Positions 47,434 to 59,788 of a DNA stretch of 64,000 bases are shown here, piece by piece. How positions within the stretch are numbered: the stretch's first letter is position 1; every line of letters starts with the position of its first letter. Below the pieces are notes generated by a model. That model was not told the DNA's origin. It made no database searches and saw only the letters and a program-made list of their open reading frames with translations. Source of the DNA: Capsicum annuum. Taxonomy: Eukaryota > Streptophyta > Magnoliopsida > Solanales > Solanaceae. A program made the position numbers and the translations under genes. Location of the stretch: the NCBI RefSeq assembly GCF_002878395.1, contig NC_061116.1:122246191-122310190 (forward strand), in the 5' to 3' direction.

Positions 47434-49879
47434 TGTCACAACCCGAGACTACCCCTTAGTCATAACACTGTGCTTGGACTATAAGTGATCCCAAGCTAAC
47501 CCATGAACTGACATACTGTTGTTAAACTAATTTAATATGTAAAACGAAACTTAATTTGCTAAGCGCAAGCATAATCATGAAAAGTATGATTAAAGGTAAT
47601 ACTGATTTAATTTACATCATATATAGTTGAAGAAGAAACTCAAATTAAATGACTGACTATGACTGAAATCTATTCAGTCTCTATTATACTGACTATTGAT
47701 AGCTGAGACATACATAAAAAAAAGTACATGATCCATAACTATCAATAGTCCTCAAAATAGTAGAACTCATCACCTACTGGCTGAAAGCTGCAAACTGTCT
47801 GACACTGGTATATGATCTATATATGGTACCTACATTATGAAGGATGTAGCTATAAACACATATATGTGGCCCATACATCACAATGTTCTGAGTATATGGA
47901 GACATGCACAAAATCATACAAATATTTCAAACATGCTGTAAACTGAGGATATAAGTTATTTGCTAAAATATACATTTGAAACATGTACGTGAAAACTATA
48001 AATCATAGATAATTTATAAATCATGAGTTGAAAACAATACTGCTAGCTAGGAGGCGGTAGAAACATAAATTCTTTAAGAAATTCTCTTGTAAGTCAAAAT
48101 ATGATGCAAAAGCTGTACTAAGGATGATGTATGAATACTGGGAATGAAAATATATGGTGGAAACTGACTTAACTCAATGGTCTGATTATACAAATATTCT
48201 GAGCATTAATGGATAAACATACAAAACCAACATAAAAAGTTCTAAGTAGATCCGATTAACTGAATGACTGATGTCGATGTGATTGAACAACTGAAATCTG
48301 AGAAAAGCAATAACTAACACTGTTATGTTGAGTAGATATTTTTATACTGATCATGTAAAACTAAATTGTACTTAGTCTAAATAACTGGACTGAAACTATG
48401 GGGTACTATGCATATAAGATAAGGACTAACTGAACAACATAAAATAACTGAGCATGAATGCATAAAAAACTGTAATATCTGATAATGCAAGACCAAGCAT
48501 AAGCATTTTTCTAAAATAATATTTAAACTAAACGTCCGAAATTTGATAACTGAATAAGTGAGAACTTACACTTGGTCAAGCAATCCAGAACTTAAAATAC
48601 ACTTAATACTGTACTGAGATTGTGGGAGCTGTCATGTAACCGACATAAACCATGTGAGATATCATGGATTACAACATCTAACCCATGTTAAGGAGTTTTA
48701 TTCTATCCTTGCCATCGAAATAGACCCTAAGTAGGTGTGTTCACTAAAATGATGTCCCGAAGAACAAAAGAGCCACCCTCTACTGATAGGTGCTCTCATG
48801 AGATATGTGTTCACCCTTAAATGGAAGGAAAAAACCTCAAACCTATACTGGCTACATACTTCTAGAACTTAGGAATTTCTACTAAGGGTCACACCCTCTA
48901 CTGCAAGGTAAGACCCCATACTGGGTTTGCTTGGTACTAAATCCTACTCCCGAATGAAAGAAACAAAAATAGTAATTATTACATGCATTAATAACTAATA
49001 ACTGATAAGTTTGGATCATGGTATTCTTACAATAATAGTGCATACAGATTCTAAGGTAATTTAAAATATATAAAATTATAATTCTCAACATGATCATGGT
49101 GTTCTTAGTGTGACATTTAAACCATGGTCTGACTGACCTGTTACTTTAAAAATTATAATCATGTTCAACACAAAAGTATCGGGTGTTCATAACCCACCAA
49201 CACTGAATGATCATTAAAACATGATATTTAAACTCAAAACTGTAGTATTGAATCATGGTTCAACGCAAGACATAGGCATTTCATCAAACATGGGAAAACA
49301 TGAATTTAAAACGTGGGGAATTTCCACATATATAAAAACTTACACACATTTAAAGTTGACACTTGTAGAATCGAATACCAAAATTTGGCTGAATTAAAGG
49401 CTTTTGGCCCAACTTTGTTCTAAGTGGCTCTTGGCCCAACTTTGTTCTAAGTGATTCCGATGAACATTTTTTACCTCATAAGAACTTCACATACTAGGAT
49501 AAGGATCATGATACATGCATATAATTATAAATCAAGAACTATATGCAACACCTTCACTACAATGCATTCAGCATGCGATCGGGACTAATGCCTAGTTGCA
49601 GGCCTATCGTGGTGACCCACTAGTTACGTGATCCAACCATGCCCTAAACCTTATCCGAAAAATTTGAAACTCTACAGAGACACACCTCTTACATCCCTAT
49701 GCATGAATTAACCCAAAAACTAACATATCGATGCCTGGAAGATCAAAATGATAATCCTCAAAGTTTAGGGATCTTGAAAATGGCTGAGTCCCCAACACTA
49801 AGTCAGAATTTCAAGCCTTATATCCCTTAAGCATGCAACAAAGATCTGAATCGAGCTAAGATTACTACGGGGTATTACA
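47434..49879 (-). repeat. C LTR 3 of the tandem array, with internal deletion
   Basis: It starts TGTCACAACCCGAGAC and ends GGGGTATTACA, but is only about 2.45 kb. Compared with the other C LTRs, about 680 bases are missing near 49320, where AACGTGGGG is joined to AATTTCCACATATATAAA. In element orientation it is the 5' LTR of the array. Confidence 0.84.
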
Positions 49880-51639
49880 CCATGCCACATCAATGCCCTC
49901 AACTTAGACTTTTGCATGTCCTCAGGCAAACAAAACCAAATACTACTTTCTAGTATAGAGACGATGCTTAAACAGGAAGATCTCGAGCAACCCATGGCAA
50001 CAATTTTGAATTCAAGTTATATCTTGTATCTCCCCGTCTAATTCTAACCTTCAAAACTCAAACTGCGTATAATAATTCAGCACATGTGGAAACATGACAA
50101 AATAAGATGATGGCATTACATTAGCAATAGACACTTGGGCGTAAGCACAAATTACATTCATAAAACAATCTAGCAATCTAGCAGCATAACCTATGTGCAC
50201 TCACGGTCAAAGTAATCCCATTTACTCTTCATTTGGATACACCACTCTATTCAAGGGTATAACAAATAACTCTTTCACTCAGAAAAAAGTACCACCGGTA
50301 TGCATAGAATACTATAGGCTTACCCTTATGCTCTTTTCCTAAGTTTCCAAATAGTTATAGTAAGTTCACTATAGGGCTTTATTCGACTTGTAAAGTAGGC
50401 TTAGGAGCTGGTATGATACATATGGATATATGAAGTGACTAAGACTCCTTGGCACTACACTAACTTTGGGGTCCATACTTAACTGATTTTCACTTTGTTT
50501 TCGTCCTTATTTCTCTATTTTTTAATTTATAAACGTATTTAGGTTAGGTGTGGTCTTCTAGTCTTTCTTTTTTTTCTTTTCTTTTTCTACCACACTCAAC
50601 CATACTTTATATATCTTATTTTACCCTTCTTCATACCCATTTTACATCACGCACCCATATGATAGCCACCCTTAACTTAGGCAATTTGACACAAGTTCAT
50701 TGCAATACAACTGGGAAGGTGATATATGTAACAAGAAAAATAAGCTATAAGGCTCAAAGATTAGGATCAAAGGATACCAATTCACATATGTAAGGTCAAT
50801 TAGGCTAAAAGTGGACTAATATAAAAAATGGCCTATGATCCTTTCTCAACCTTACTATCCTAGACCTAGATAAAAGTAACGGGCAAGCTCTAGACTCCAA
50901 CACACCAAGAATTTTGTATATCTCACTCATACTTGCACAAGGCTACATTGCTATGTACTAGTTATCCAACTATGCAACTTCTTTATCCCTAGCTGTTTTA
51001 TCCCTAATCCTAATGCCATTTCCAGATTCGCAATTGCGTCACACAAATATACAAATCACATAGTCAAACACAAAACTTTCTTAGGGGTTAATTTTTCAAC
51101 ACAACATTCATTATAACATAAAATTCAGCATAACATCCAAAAGTCAATTCAGCATCATCAAAAAACTAAAACTAGAATTTTCATTACGAATGATTTTTTT
51201 TAAATCCTAAAAAATCACAATTTAAAATAGTCTGCTTCCATAGGCCCATTGATTGACTCTTTATCTCAGCTACCTGCATAGAACCTGTAAGTCATAACAG
51301 ACTTTCAGGCTTAGTGACTTATACTTTTTAGCTATACCTAGATTTTTTGGAATAACCCTCACCTCTAACAAACTGTCCCTAGTGCTACAAAAATTAAAAT
51401 AGAGTAAGGATAAAGGTCATACCTAAGTTCTCTAAGATACAACTCATACCTAGGCACTCAAGGTGCCGGCTCAACAATATCAGTTTATAGGCCCTTAGAC
51501 TGGGTCCCACTCTCCTCAGTGATCATCCTATCAGCTATTAGTACTGAAGTAGTAATATTTGTGGGAATAGCACTGTCCTCCCAGCATCAACAAAAGGTGG
51601 TTTCAAACTACTAGCTCCAGCAGCTATCTCACGGACCCT
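49880..51639 (-). repeat. Noncoding part of element E (unit 2)
   Basis: Matches 19048-20699. It starts with the right target duplication of C (CCATG). It holds the same pyrimidine-rich run at about 50562-50590, a candidate polypurine tract for E on the minus strand. No protein was recognised. Confidence 0.5.
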
Positions 51640-53620
51640 GGTTTCCCGATTCTGCTCATCCTAAATACTATCTTGTCTAGCCTTTTTTTGGCTGCTCAAC
51701 CTTCTTTCTTCTTTCTCTTTCTCCTTTGTATTTCTTTTTTAATTTCCTCAATTAGTGTAGCAGCTGGGTCTGCCCAATTATTAGGCACATAGATAGCAGA
51801 AATCACTTTCTCTATGATAGGCAAATTAACCACCGGTCTCTCATAAACTCCAAGACCATTTTCCTAATTTTTCCAACCATGGTTCTGATATTAGTAACAT
51901 TGGGTATCTTTCCTCCACTAAACTATCGAGTGATCCTCAACTCAAAAGTATCTAGGTAAACTTGGACTCACTTATCCTACTCCCCAAACTTCTTATCGAG
52001 CCAATTTTTCACTCTTTCTTCCATATGAGTAACTTCTCATCAAGTGTGGCTAATTTGGTTATAACCTCGGTCTATGCATATTGGGCGATTATCATAATAC
52101 CAAAAGGAATACTCTATGGCCTAGATGGCATAGAATATACTAATGTGGGGCACTAGAAGTGCTCATTACGTCTATATAGGAGACCTCACCCTATTCTCCT
52201 ACCTCAGTAGACTCTGCTATAGTGGGAGTGCCATTCTGATCATTCTTGGGGAACAATCCTACAAAAATATCCGCTGCCTATTTCACTGATCTGGCCAATG
52301 TTTTGGATTCATCTCTAATCAGGCTAATATCAAATATCCTTTAAGCCTCAACCATCTCCTTAATCCAAGAGAGTTCCAGCACTTCTGCGGCCAAGAAAAT
52401 TTATGTGATCATACATGGGTAGGCTGGTAATTTCTTTCAACCCCTAACTTCCTTATCCCTCAACTCTCAAGATAGGAACTCAATAATATCAAACTCATAA
52501 CCGGCCTTAAAACCATCTATTATGGCTTCCTACATTGGGATCAGAACATCATCATATGTGGTTGGTCACAGAGAGTGTCGAGATAGTGTCTACCAAGCCT
52601 TTCCTTCAAAGTTGAGGGTACTCTTCTTTATCTGTTGTAAGATCGCCTAGGGCCTTCTATAACTCAGACTGCATTTATGCTATTTGAAGCAATATATTTC
52701 GCATTCAACCTAAAATTTCAATTTTATCTTCAGAGCACAATGTTCTCTTGGTTATCTTTTTCATCTCTTCCATTTTAAATTCCATCTCTACTATGATGAT
52801 CGAAACCTAATATTCTAGTCTATACAAGAATCTCCCAATAGAGAATGGATAAATATCAACTCAAACTCCATGGATCAAGTGATAGGCTTACATATATTTG
52901 AAAACTGGACCTGGAATATTTCCTTTATAGCTCACCTTTGTATGCTACATAAAACTCATGAATAAGGACTTCACTATATCTTCTGGGCACTCTCATCATC
53001 CACTCAAACCCATATTGTCTGAAGCATTCTTTTAAACCATATAATTTTGACATCCTAGTAGTAGTCAGTCGATGCTCTAGATATAGTATTCTTTTTATCT
53101 TGCCACCCGAAAGTTTGATCAACCAACTGTTGAATGTCTCTTGCATACCGAGGTACCCCCATAATTCAACAATGGGCACTAGAGAAGTGGTAAGTGCTTG
53201 TTGTGGGTCCTGTAGAGCTATTGGTCTTACCCCATTCACATCTCCTACAATGTTAGCATGCTCAAAAAGTTTTCTTCTGAACTGGATTCCACTTCATCAT
53301 TATTATCATCATTGGAATATGGCATTGTATTCGAGGAAGAAGTAGATTGACTTTTTCTCTTTGGGCCTCATAGAGGTAATTTTGATTCGTTGGGGACCAC
53401 TCTTTCTCCTTTAACTTTCATAGATACCTTCTTCTTTTGTGCAATTTCCTTAGTGATGGTTTCTCCATACACCTCACCATTGCTACTGGATGATGTCTTG
53501 TACTCTGAATCACTTAATTTTTCACTAGAAGTTGGTTGTTATTTATTGTTATTCTTAGCAACTTGTTTGGATGAGGTGATATTCTTTGGAGGCATGGTTC
53601 CTATAAATTTATCCTCATTA
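51640..53620 (-). pseudogene. Degenerate ORF resembling putative plant transposon protein, element E (unit 2)
   Basis: The minus-strand start can be placed at 53595 (MPPKNITSSKQ), followed by a Ser/Lys/Asp/Glu-rich low-complexity region of about 110 residues with stops. The best kept stretch is 52925-53239 (104 codons) with ELWGYLGMQETFNSWL, LYGLKECFRQYGFEW and RRYSEVLIHEFYVAY. The R-Y-x-E-x-(6)-E-F-Y pattern fits the putative plant transposon protein family. Further on, near 52400-52600, VGYEFD-type and RRTFDIGLIRD-like traces occur as in unit 1. The C-terminus is Lys/Arg/Glu-rich. It follows integrase on the same strand, the env-like position. Role unknown; broken in several places. Confidence 0.66.
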
Positions 53621-55079
53621 GTAACTAAGTAAAGAAAAGCAAAAAAATCTAATGCTAAAGTTCAATGTTCTTGCTCTGATTCTTGTTTGAGTGGTGGGTA
53701 CAGATCGTACCAAATGGGTACAACTCATATAACCAAGTCATGTCTTGCTCAGTGCATGACCCCTTATTCACTGTTTTGCTTACGAATCCTCTTAATTAGT
53801 TATACCGGTAAGGTACAATTCATTACCAAGAGTTATAGGTATATCAGAAACATTTATTCTAAGAGAAATCATCCTAGGTGGGTATGACTAAGAGAGTATG
53901 AGTCATATGGTCTAGATACGACTCGTATGTTCAAGTCGTAACCATTCTAAAACTTTAAATTAGTTAGACTTCCATGTTGTCAGTGGGTATAAATCCCATT
54001 ACGACTCTCGTACCACTGCAACATAGAAGTCCAACTTTAATGTTTGACTCCAAAGCAATTTCCTAAAATACTCACTGCAAGTTTCACCTATATCCATTAT
54101 TTTAGACCATAAAAAAATATCAAATCTATTTCAAGAGCCCTAGATATACCCTAATTTCAAATTTCTAACAAAAACACTTAAGCAGGTTACCAATAATTCA
54201 ATATTTGAGTAATCTGCAAACCAAGTTCATAGTAACAAATTCCATTTATTTCAACTTAAAAATTACAGAAATATACATTGAAGAGCTTACTTATTGCTTG
54301 AAGAATCTTAGTTCTCAATTTCAAATACTATTTCTTCCCAAAATTTGAGTTTAAATCACAAAGAGTGAAGTATTTGAAGTTGTTGGTATCTTCATCAAGT
54401 TGAATATATGTTGATTTTGAGGATTAATGCTTGAAATTAGGGTAAAAATAATATGGATATGAGTTGGGTTAATCGGTTACCTGATCGGGTGTCCCTTTTT
54501 TCTATTTATTAAAGAGTTGGTCTAGGTCAACCCACGATCTAACTTGGTAAGCATGTGTAATGAGTCGTGTATACAACTCATACCCAGGCTTATGAGTTAT
54601 TTTTTTCACTCGTACAGACTTGAAACTTTCCGTGTTCTGGACTAGGTATGACTTAGGGCGATGAGTCGTACCTTGAGTTAACAACTTGTTCTGAGAATTG
54701 TATCCATTCCAAAAACATTCACCTGATTATGATTTTGGTCCCAGGTTAATATGACTCTTACTTACTAGTCTTACCGTCTGGGTTGACTCGTAAACAGTCA
54801 TATAACCCAAATATTTCAGCTTCTATGGATATTTTGTGAATTTCTTAGCCCTACACACTGAACAAACATGCTACCCTTAAATTAATTAAGTGCAAAAAAC
54901 ATGGGTTTCCTCCCATGTGAGGCTCGATATGATGTCGCAGCATGACTTGGATAAGTTGGATACTTAGATTGTACCACTTAACTGTGGGTTACCTCCCACA
55001 TAGTGCTTGATTTAATATCCTGGCTCGACGCAATTGCCTTGACTATTCAATATTTATAGAGGTCAATATTAGCTATTTC
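53621..55079 (-). repeat. Spacer of element E between integrase and second ORF (unit 2)
   Basis: Matches 22736-24149, with the same GTACGACTCAT-type words (53700-54020 and 54540-54790). The block GTGGGTTACCTCCCACA near 54984 is the plus-strand view of the Athila-type sequence just downstream of pol. No coding sequence was recognised. Confidence 0.55.
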
Positions 55080-55908
55080 TTACATGTCTTTTATATTTCC
55101 CAAGTAGTGGTTCACTCTTAGCTTGAATAAGGGCTCACCATCCCTCTTCAATTCCAAAGCACCATAGGGGTAGACTCTTATTACTATGAATGAACCATAC
55201 CACCTCGAACTTAGCTTACCTGGAAACAAATGAAGCTTGGAATTATAGAGCAGTACTTGGTCACCCTTTTTGAGTACTCGCTTCATAATTTTATAGTCGT
55301 GATGCCACTTCTTCTTTTCATTGGAAAATGATGAACTTTAATATGCTCGAAGCTGAAATTTATCAAACTCATTGATGTTACTTAACCTTAACTTAGTTGC
55401 CTCCTTCCATTCTAGATTCAACTTCTTTAATGCCTATAGTTCCTTATACTCAAGCTCTATTGGTAAGTGGCAATCCTTGTCGTATACTAACTGATAAATT
55501 GAGGCACCTATGATGATTTTATAAGCTGTGCGGTAAGCCCATAATGCATCATCTAACTTTTTTTCCCAATCAATACTATTGGCATTCATAGTATTTACCA
55601 ATATGGATTTAATTACTTTATTTGACACTTCAACTTGTCTGCTAATTTGCGGGTGATAGGGTGTTGCCACCTTATGTTTAACTCTATTTTTTCAAGCATA
55701 CTCTTAAAAAGATGATTGCAGAAATATGAACCTCCATCACTAATAATAGCCCATGGCATGCCTAATTGAGAAAAGATGCTTTCTCAAAAATGCAGTGACA
55801 CTGTGTGCTTCATTGTTAGGAAGTGCAATTACTTCTACCCACTTTCAAACATAGTCTACAACGAAAAGTATACACTTTATGCCAAATGAACTCATTAAAG
55901 GTCCCATA
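55080..55908 (-). pseudogene. Athila/Tat-like integrase, C-terminal half, element E (unit 2)
   Basis: Minus strand, starting abruptly at GPLMSSFGIK near 55908. The core reads VVDYV, KWVEVIALPNNEA, then the open frame 55434-55670 with [28 protein letters not shown] and [16 protein letters not shown]. The last part corresponds to the Y-G-K-A-C-H-L-P-V-E-L-E landmark of Athila/Tat integrases. The C-terminus, 55080-55286, has VLLYNSKLHLFPGKLSSRW and LRVNHYLG and ends at a stop. Text is better preserved than in unit 1. The 5' part of integrase and everything upstream is missing at the junction with element A. Confidence 0.88.
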
Positions 55909-56490
55909 AAGCTTTGTATAGTAGGAGGCGTAGATCATCTATTGGGTCGTTTGAGGTTGGAAAGGTGGAAATATTTGTCCTGAACATGGTTAACTATGCC
56001 ATAAAGAAGGTGAAGGTGATTTGATATAGAATTAAAACTTTTCAAAGTCACCAAAAGTCTTATACAGATGTGAGGCATGGAAAGTTAGAATTTAAGTTTG
56101 GGGATAGGGTGTTCTTGAAGGTATCTCCTATGAAAGGTGTGATACAATTCGCCTTAAGGAGGGTTGGTAATATTGCATATGAGTTGGAGTTGCCTTCTAG
56201 CTTGATCTCCATTAACACAGTGTTCAATATTTTGATGTTGAGAAAGTACATGGGTGGTTCTTAGATGGTTGTTCCTTTGGAGGAGGTGGGTATTTTAGAC
56301 TCTCTATCTTATTAGGAGGTCTCGATTAAAATTTTAGATCAACATGTTTGTCAGTTGCAGACTAAGGATGTAGCTTTGGTAAAGGTCCTATGGAGGAACC
56401 CCAAGGTTAAAGACGCTACTTGGGAAGCCGATGAGGACATAAAGTCTAAGTATCCATTCCTACATACTATTCTATAAAATCATGCTTATG
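55909..56490 (+). pseudogene. Truncated integrase and chromodomain tail of element A (unit 2)
   Basis: Starts at the codons for ALYSRRRRS of integrase, joined to element E in opposite orientation. Then an open stretch at 56070-56264 reads MRHGKLEFKFGDRVFLKVSP, LRRVGNIAYELELPSS and NTVFNILML; about 30 bases of the KKGK-LTPRYVGPY segment are deleted here. The tail with EDATWEADEDIKSKYPF-like text ends near 56465. Stops are present after MGGS and elsewhere. Confidence 0.86.
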
Positions 56491-56662
56491 GTGTGTGTTA
56501 TTCTTAATGTCTGTATTTTCTGTCTTTGTTAAAGGAAAATTGTAAATTCCTTAGTATTTTATTTTCTATCTTACAAATAAGAGTAGAGAAGTTTGAGGTT
56601 TAATCAAGCTAGTCAATGCCTTGTCCCATTGTTTGAGGATGAATGATCCAAGTGGGGAAGAA
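56491..56662 (+). other. 3' UTR and polypurine tract of element A (unit 2)
   Basis: Noncoding, equivalent to 8463-8636. It ends GAGGATGAATGATCC and AAGTGGGGAAGAA before the LTR. Confidence 0.8.
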
Positions 56663-58925
56663 TCAAAACCCCCCAAATTTTTCCCTTTGGAAATTTCTTT
56701 AGCTTAGAGATCACTGTCCTAGTTACGACTCATCATACAAGTAATATGGCGTATTGACAGGTCAAGTGATCTTATTCATAAGGTGTCTAGTAAAGGGTAT
56801 TTAGATTTTCATCTTGGTTATGACTTAGGGACATGATTCGTAAGGACTCATGATGAGTCACTAGGATAAACCATAACAAAATCAATAAGTTTTTTGCTTG
56901 ACTTTGCTCTTAGTACAAGTGGACACTAAGAGCCATGGGGATATTTTGTGACTCATTACGTAAATTTGTAGGTTGTCCAATGTCAAACCCATTTAAGGTC
57001 TATGATGTATACGACCTGACCTTATGAGTCACAAGGTTTTGTTATGAGTTGGGTGGTTGAGTTGTAAGGTTGACAGTGTATAGGGGTCTTTGTAATTTTC
57101 ATGGTTACAACTCATGGTCATGAGTCGTAAGGAGTGATTAAGAGTCAATGGTTGGCTCATAGTCAAAGGTGGTACTTTTTTAGGTTTTAAGGTGAGGGCA
57201 CTTTAGATATTTCCCACCTTAACCCTTTGGACCCCACAACTTAAAACTACTATTGGGACTTTATCTCACATCTTTCCCAATAAAATACTCCCAAAATTCT
57301 CTCTCAAACTTTCTATTGAAGTTAAGTGTAGGGTTATAAAGAAGGTCACCATCTAGGGTTCTAAGGGTGCTATCTCTTGCAAATTTCTTAGTACTTTAGG
57401 CATGTTACTCTTCCCTCATTGTCAATTTTGAAAAAACATGTTATTTAAAGCATTATTCATGGAACATTGATGTTCCATTTTGAACTATGGGTTGAGGGTT
57501 CTTAATGCAAATTGTTTAAATATTTTTTCATGGTATTTATGAAATTATTGAGCTTTAATTAATAATTGGTAAATTCCTTAGATTGCATGGGAATGGTAGA
57601 TGGAAATAGGGGTACAATGGAATCCCCAAATTAAATATTTTGGTATGGAAATTGGTACTAAACTCAAGCCACTTATATAATTGATTTTGATTTATGCTTT
57701 TTCACTTGGCTCAACTTATTTCTTGAAACTAATGCATGGTATAAATGGTTAAATGGTTGAGTATGGTTTTGTAAACTTTGTGGGGTGCATGGAAATCTGG
57801 CAAGTGATTTTAGTAATATAGTCTGCGGGGTATATGGGAATCCCCTAAGTGTAGGCTAATGAAATTTCTTGCAAGCTATAGTCGGTATGATGATACAACT
57901 TTATAATACCTTAATAATTGACTCTTGGAATTGGTGGTATTGTTGTGTGTTAAATCTTTTAATTAGGCAATAATGGGGGTTGTGAAGCTAGCCGATGAAG
58001 GTGTGAGTCCGAAGGAGGGACACTAAAAACTCATGTTTTCTTATTTAAGAGTTGTTCTGATGACCATGTTCTTGTGAGGTACAAGGGAATCCCCCAAGCC
58101 TATATGTGTAAATCTGTATCATAGAGGGAAAAAGGTACAAGGAAATCCCTGGCCATCTGTGATATCTTCAATTCATGTGGGTACACGCACTGGGGCCTGT
58201 TCAGGGTGTAACATTGGACTAATGTAGCTCTTAGGTGGATTTATGATAATAAATCTACACAATTTGGGTTAAGGATTAAAATTGCATGCTAAACCTTGTT
58301 CCCTGTCCTAGAACGGTATATATGTATATATGTAATTGCATATGGTTATTTGCTTTCATTTGATTTGATTTTTAATTACTGGCATTATTTTATCTTTATC
58401 CTTAAGTTACATACTAGTGTTCACCCCGTTAACCGTTATCGAACTTTGTATCCCCACACAATGTAGGAACGAACCATACTTCCACTCCTTTTGCACTGTG
58501 ACTTGGTGATTGGGGGATAACTTTTGAGTTAGACAAAATTGGTGAGCTTCCATACTCCGAATGGATTTCATTATGTCATCAGTATATCCTTTTTTATGGT
58601 TTCGTCTATAGTCAGGGCATGCCTCGACTATATATTCTTTTATTTTGATGGGAGGCTTTGTTGGAATACTATAGGCATGGGAGGTGTCGGTATTGGTATT
58701 TTCATTAGGAATATTATTCGTTGGTAATTTGATTGTGGATGCTTGGTTTTGGTTAAAGATTTATTTTAATTTCTTTAAATTCATAATATCTTATCTTATT
58801 ATATGTCAAGAATTCATCTGACATAAGGTGTAGGGTTGTTAATGGTTATGGTATTGGGGGTAGTATCCAATCCTAGTTGGACTTGAGATAGCTGACACGA
58901 CTAGGACCTGGTTTAGTTCATGTCA
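56663..58925 (+). repeat. LTR of element A (unit 2)
   Basis: A 2.26-kb copy with the first bases changed to TC and the end TTCATGTCA. It is followed by GTTTG and B integrase, as in the other two A-in-B junctions. The GGTATT region (about 58690) is short here. Confidence 0.87.
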
Positions 58926-59556
58926 GTTTGAGGCATTGCATGGTAGGAGGTGTGTAGATCTCCTATTGGGTGGTTTGAGGTTTGTGAGGCAGAGATATTT
59001 GGCCCTGATGTGGTTTTCCAAGCAATTGAGAAAATAAAGTTAATTCAAGATAGGATTAACTCCACCTAGAGTCTCTAACGGTCCTATGCGTACGTAAGGT
59101 AGAGAGAGTTGGAGTTTGAGTTTAGAGATTGGGTGTTCTTGAAGATGTTTCCTATTAAGGGAGTAATGTGTTTTTGGAATAAGGGGACCCTCAGTCCCTG
59201 ATATGCTGGCCCATACTTGGTTTTGAGAAGAGTTGGTATTATTGCATATGAATTGGATTTTCCTTCTAGCATGAGTTCCATTCATCGAGTGTTCCATCTG
59301 TCCATGTTACGGATGCATGAGTGGCCTTTGTTAGTTGTTCCCTTGGAGAATGTTAGCATTTTGGATTCATTGTCCTATTAGAAGTTCCCAGTGAGGATCT
59401 TAGATCAGAAAGTTCATTGGTTTTAGACAAAGGATTTGGCTTCGATAAAGGTTCTATGGCAGAACCAAAAGTCTGAGAAAGCTACTTGGGAAATCGAGGA
59501 GGACATGAAGTCTAAGTATCCATTCCTATCCCCGATTCTATAAATTCATGCATAAG
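58926..59556 (+). pseudogene. Integrase C-terminus and chromodomain tail of element B (unit 2)
   Basis: Matches 10914-11544 and 28108-28740. It reads FEALHGRR, then after a frame change SPIGWFEVCEAEIFGPDV, and DWVFLKMFPIKGVMCFW-type text near 59130. The tail contains SILDSLSY, VRILDQKVHW-like text and KATWEIEEDMKSKYPF. Stops interrupt it in several places, including one within the SYxEVP segment. Minus-strand frames at 59040-59297 are shadows. Confidence 0.85.
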
Positions 59557-59576
59557 GTATGTGTATTCTTAACATC

Positions 59577-59700
59577 TTTGTTTTCTGACTTTGTTAAAGG
59601 AAAAGTTTGTGAATTCTTTGATTTCTTTGTTTTCGAACTTTGTTAAACTAAAAATTTATTAATTCTTTGATTTCTTTGTTTTCTAACTTTTTTAAAGGGG
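59577..59700 (+). repeat. 49-bp type triplication in 3' UTR of B (unit 2)
   Basis: Third copy of the repeat at 11566-11691, with substitutions (TTTGTTTTCGAAC in the second unit). Confidence 0.82.
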
Positions 59701-59788
59701 AGTGTGGTTGTGTATCTATATAGAAATCATGATAATACGTGCATGACCCATCATTTGAGAACTAATGATCTTGGGGATGAGGGGAGAC

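Larger units (their letters stand above)
35753..49879 (-). mobile_element. Tandem retrotransposon array: three C LTRs and two C internal regions
   Basis: Order along the plus strand: LTR 35753-38881, internal 38882-41596, LTR 41597-44719, internal 44720-47433, LTR 47434-49879. All parts are in minus orientation. The two internal regions are 2715 and 2714 bp and match by eye. The array is flanked by CCACA on the left and CCATG on the right, against CCATA/CCATG in the other units, so one insertion site holds the whole array. Such LTR-internal-LTR-internal-LTR arrays arise by unequal recombination between LTRs. No gag or pol was recognised in the internal regions, so C looks non-autonomous or strongly deleted. 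Confidence 0.85.

Noticed and set aside
35753..49879. CRISPR-like or satellite array because of spaced repeats
   Set aside because: The repeats are 2.7-3.1 kb LTRs and internal regions with primer and polypurine sites, not short repeats with unique spacers.
53390..53632. Plus-strand frame with a hydrophobic stretch that could look like a small membrane protein
   Set aside because: It is the complement of the low-complexity N-terminus of the minus-strand E ORF; a matching shadow is at 22578-22808.
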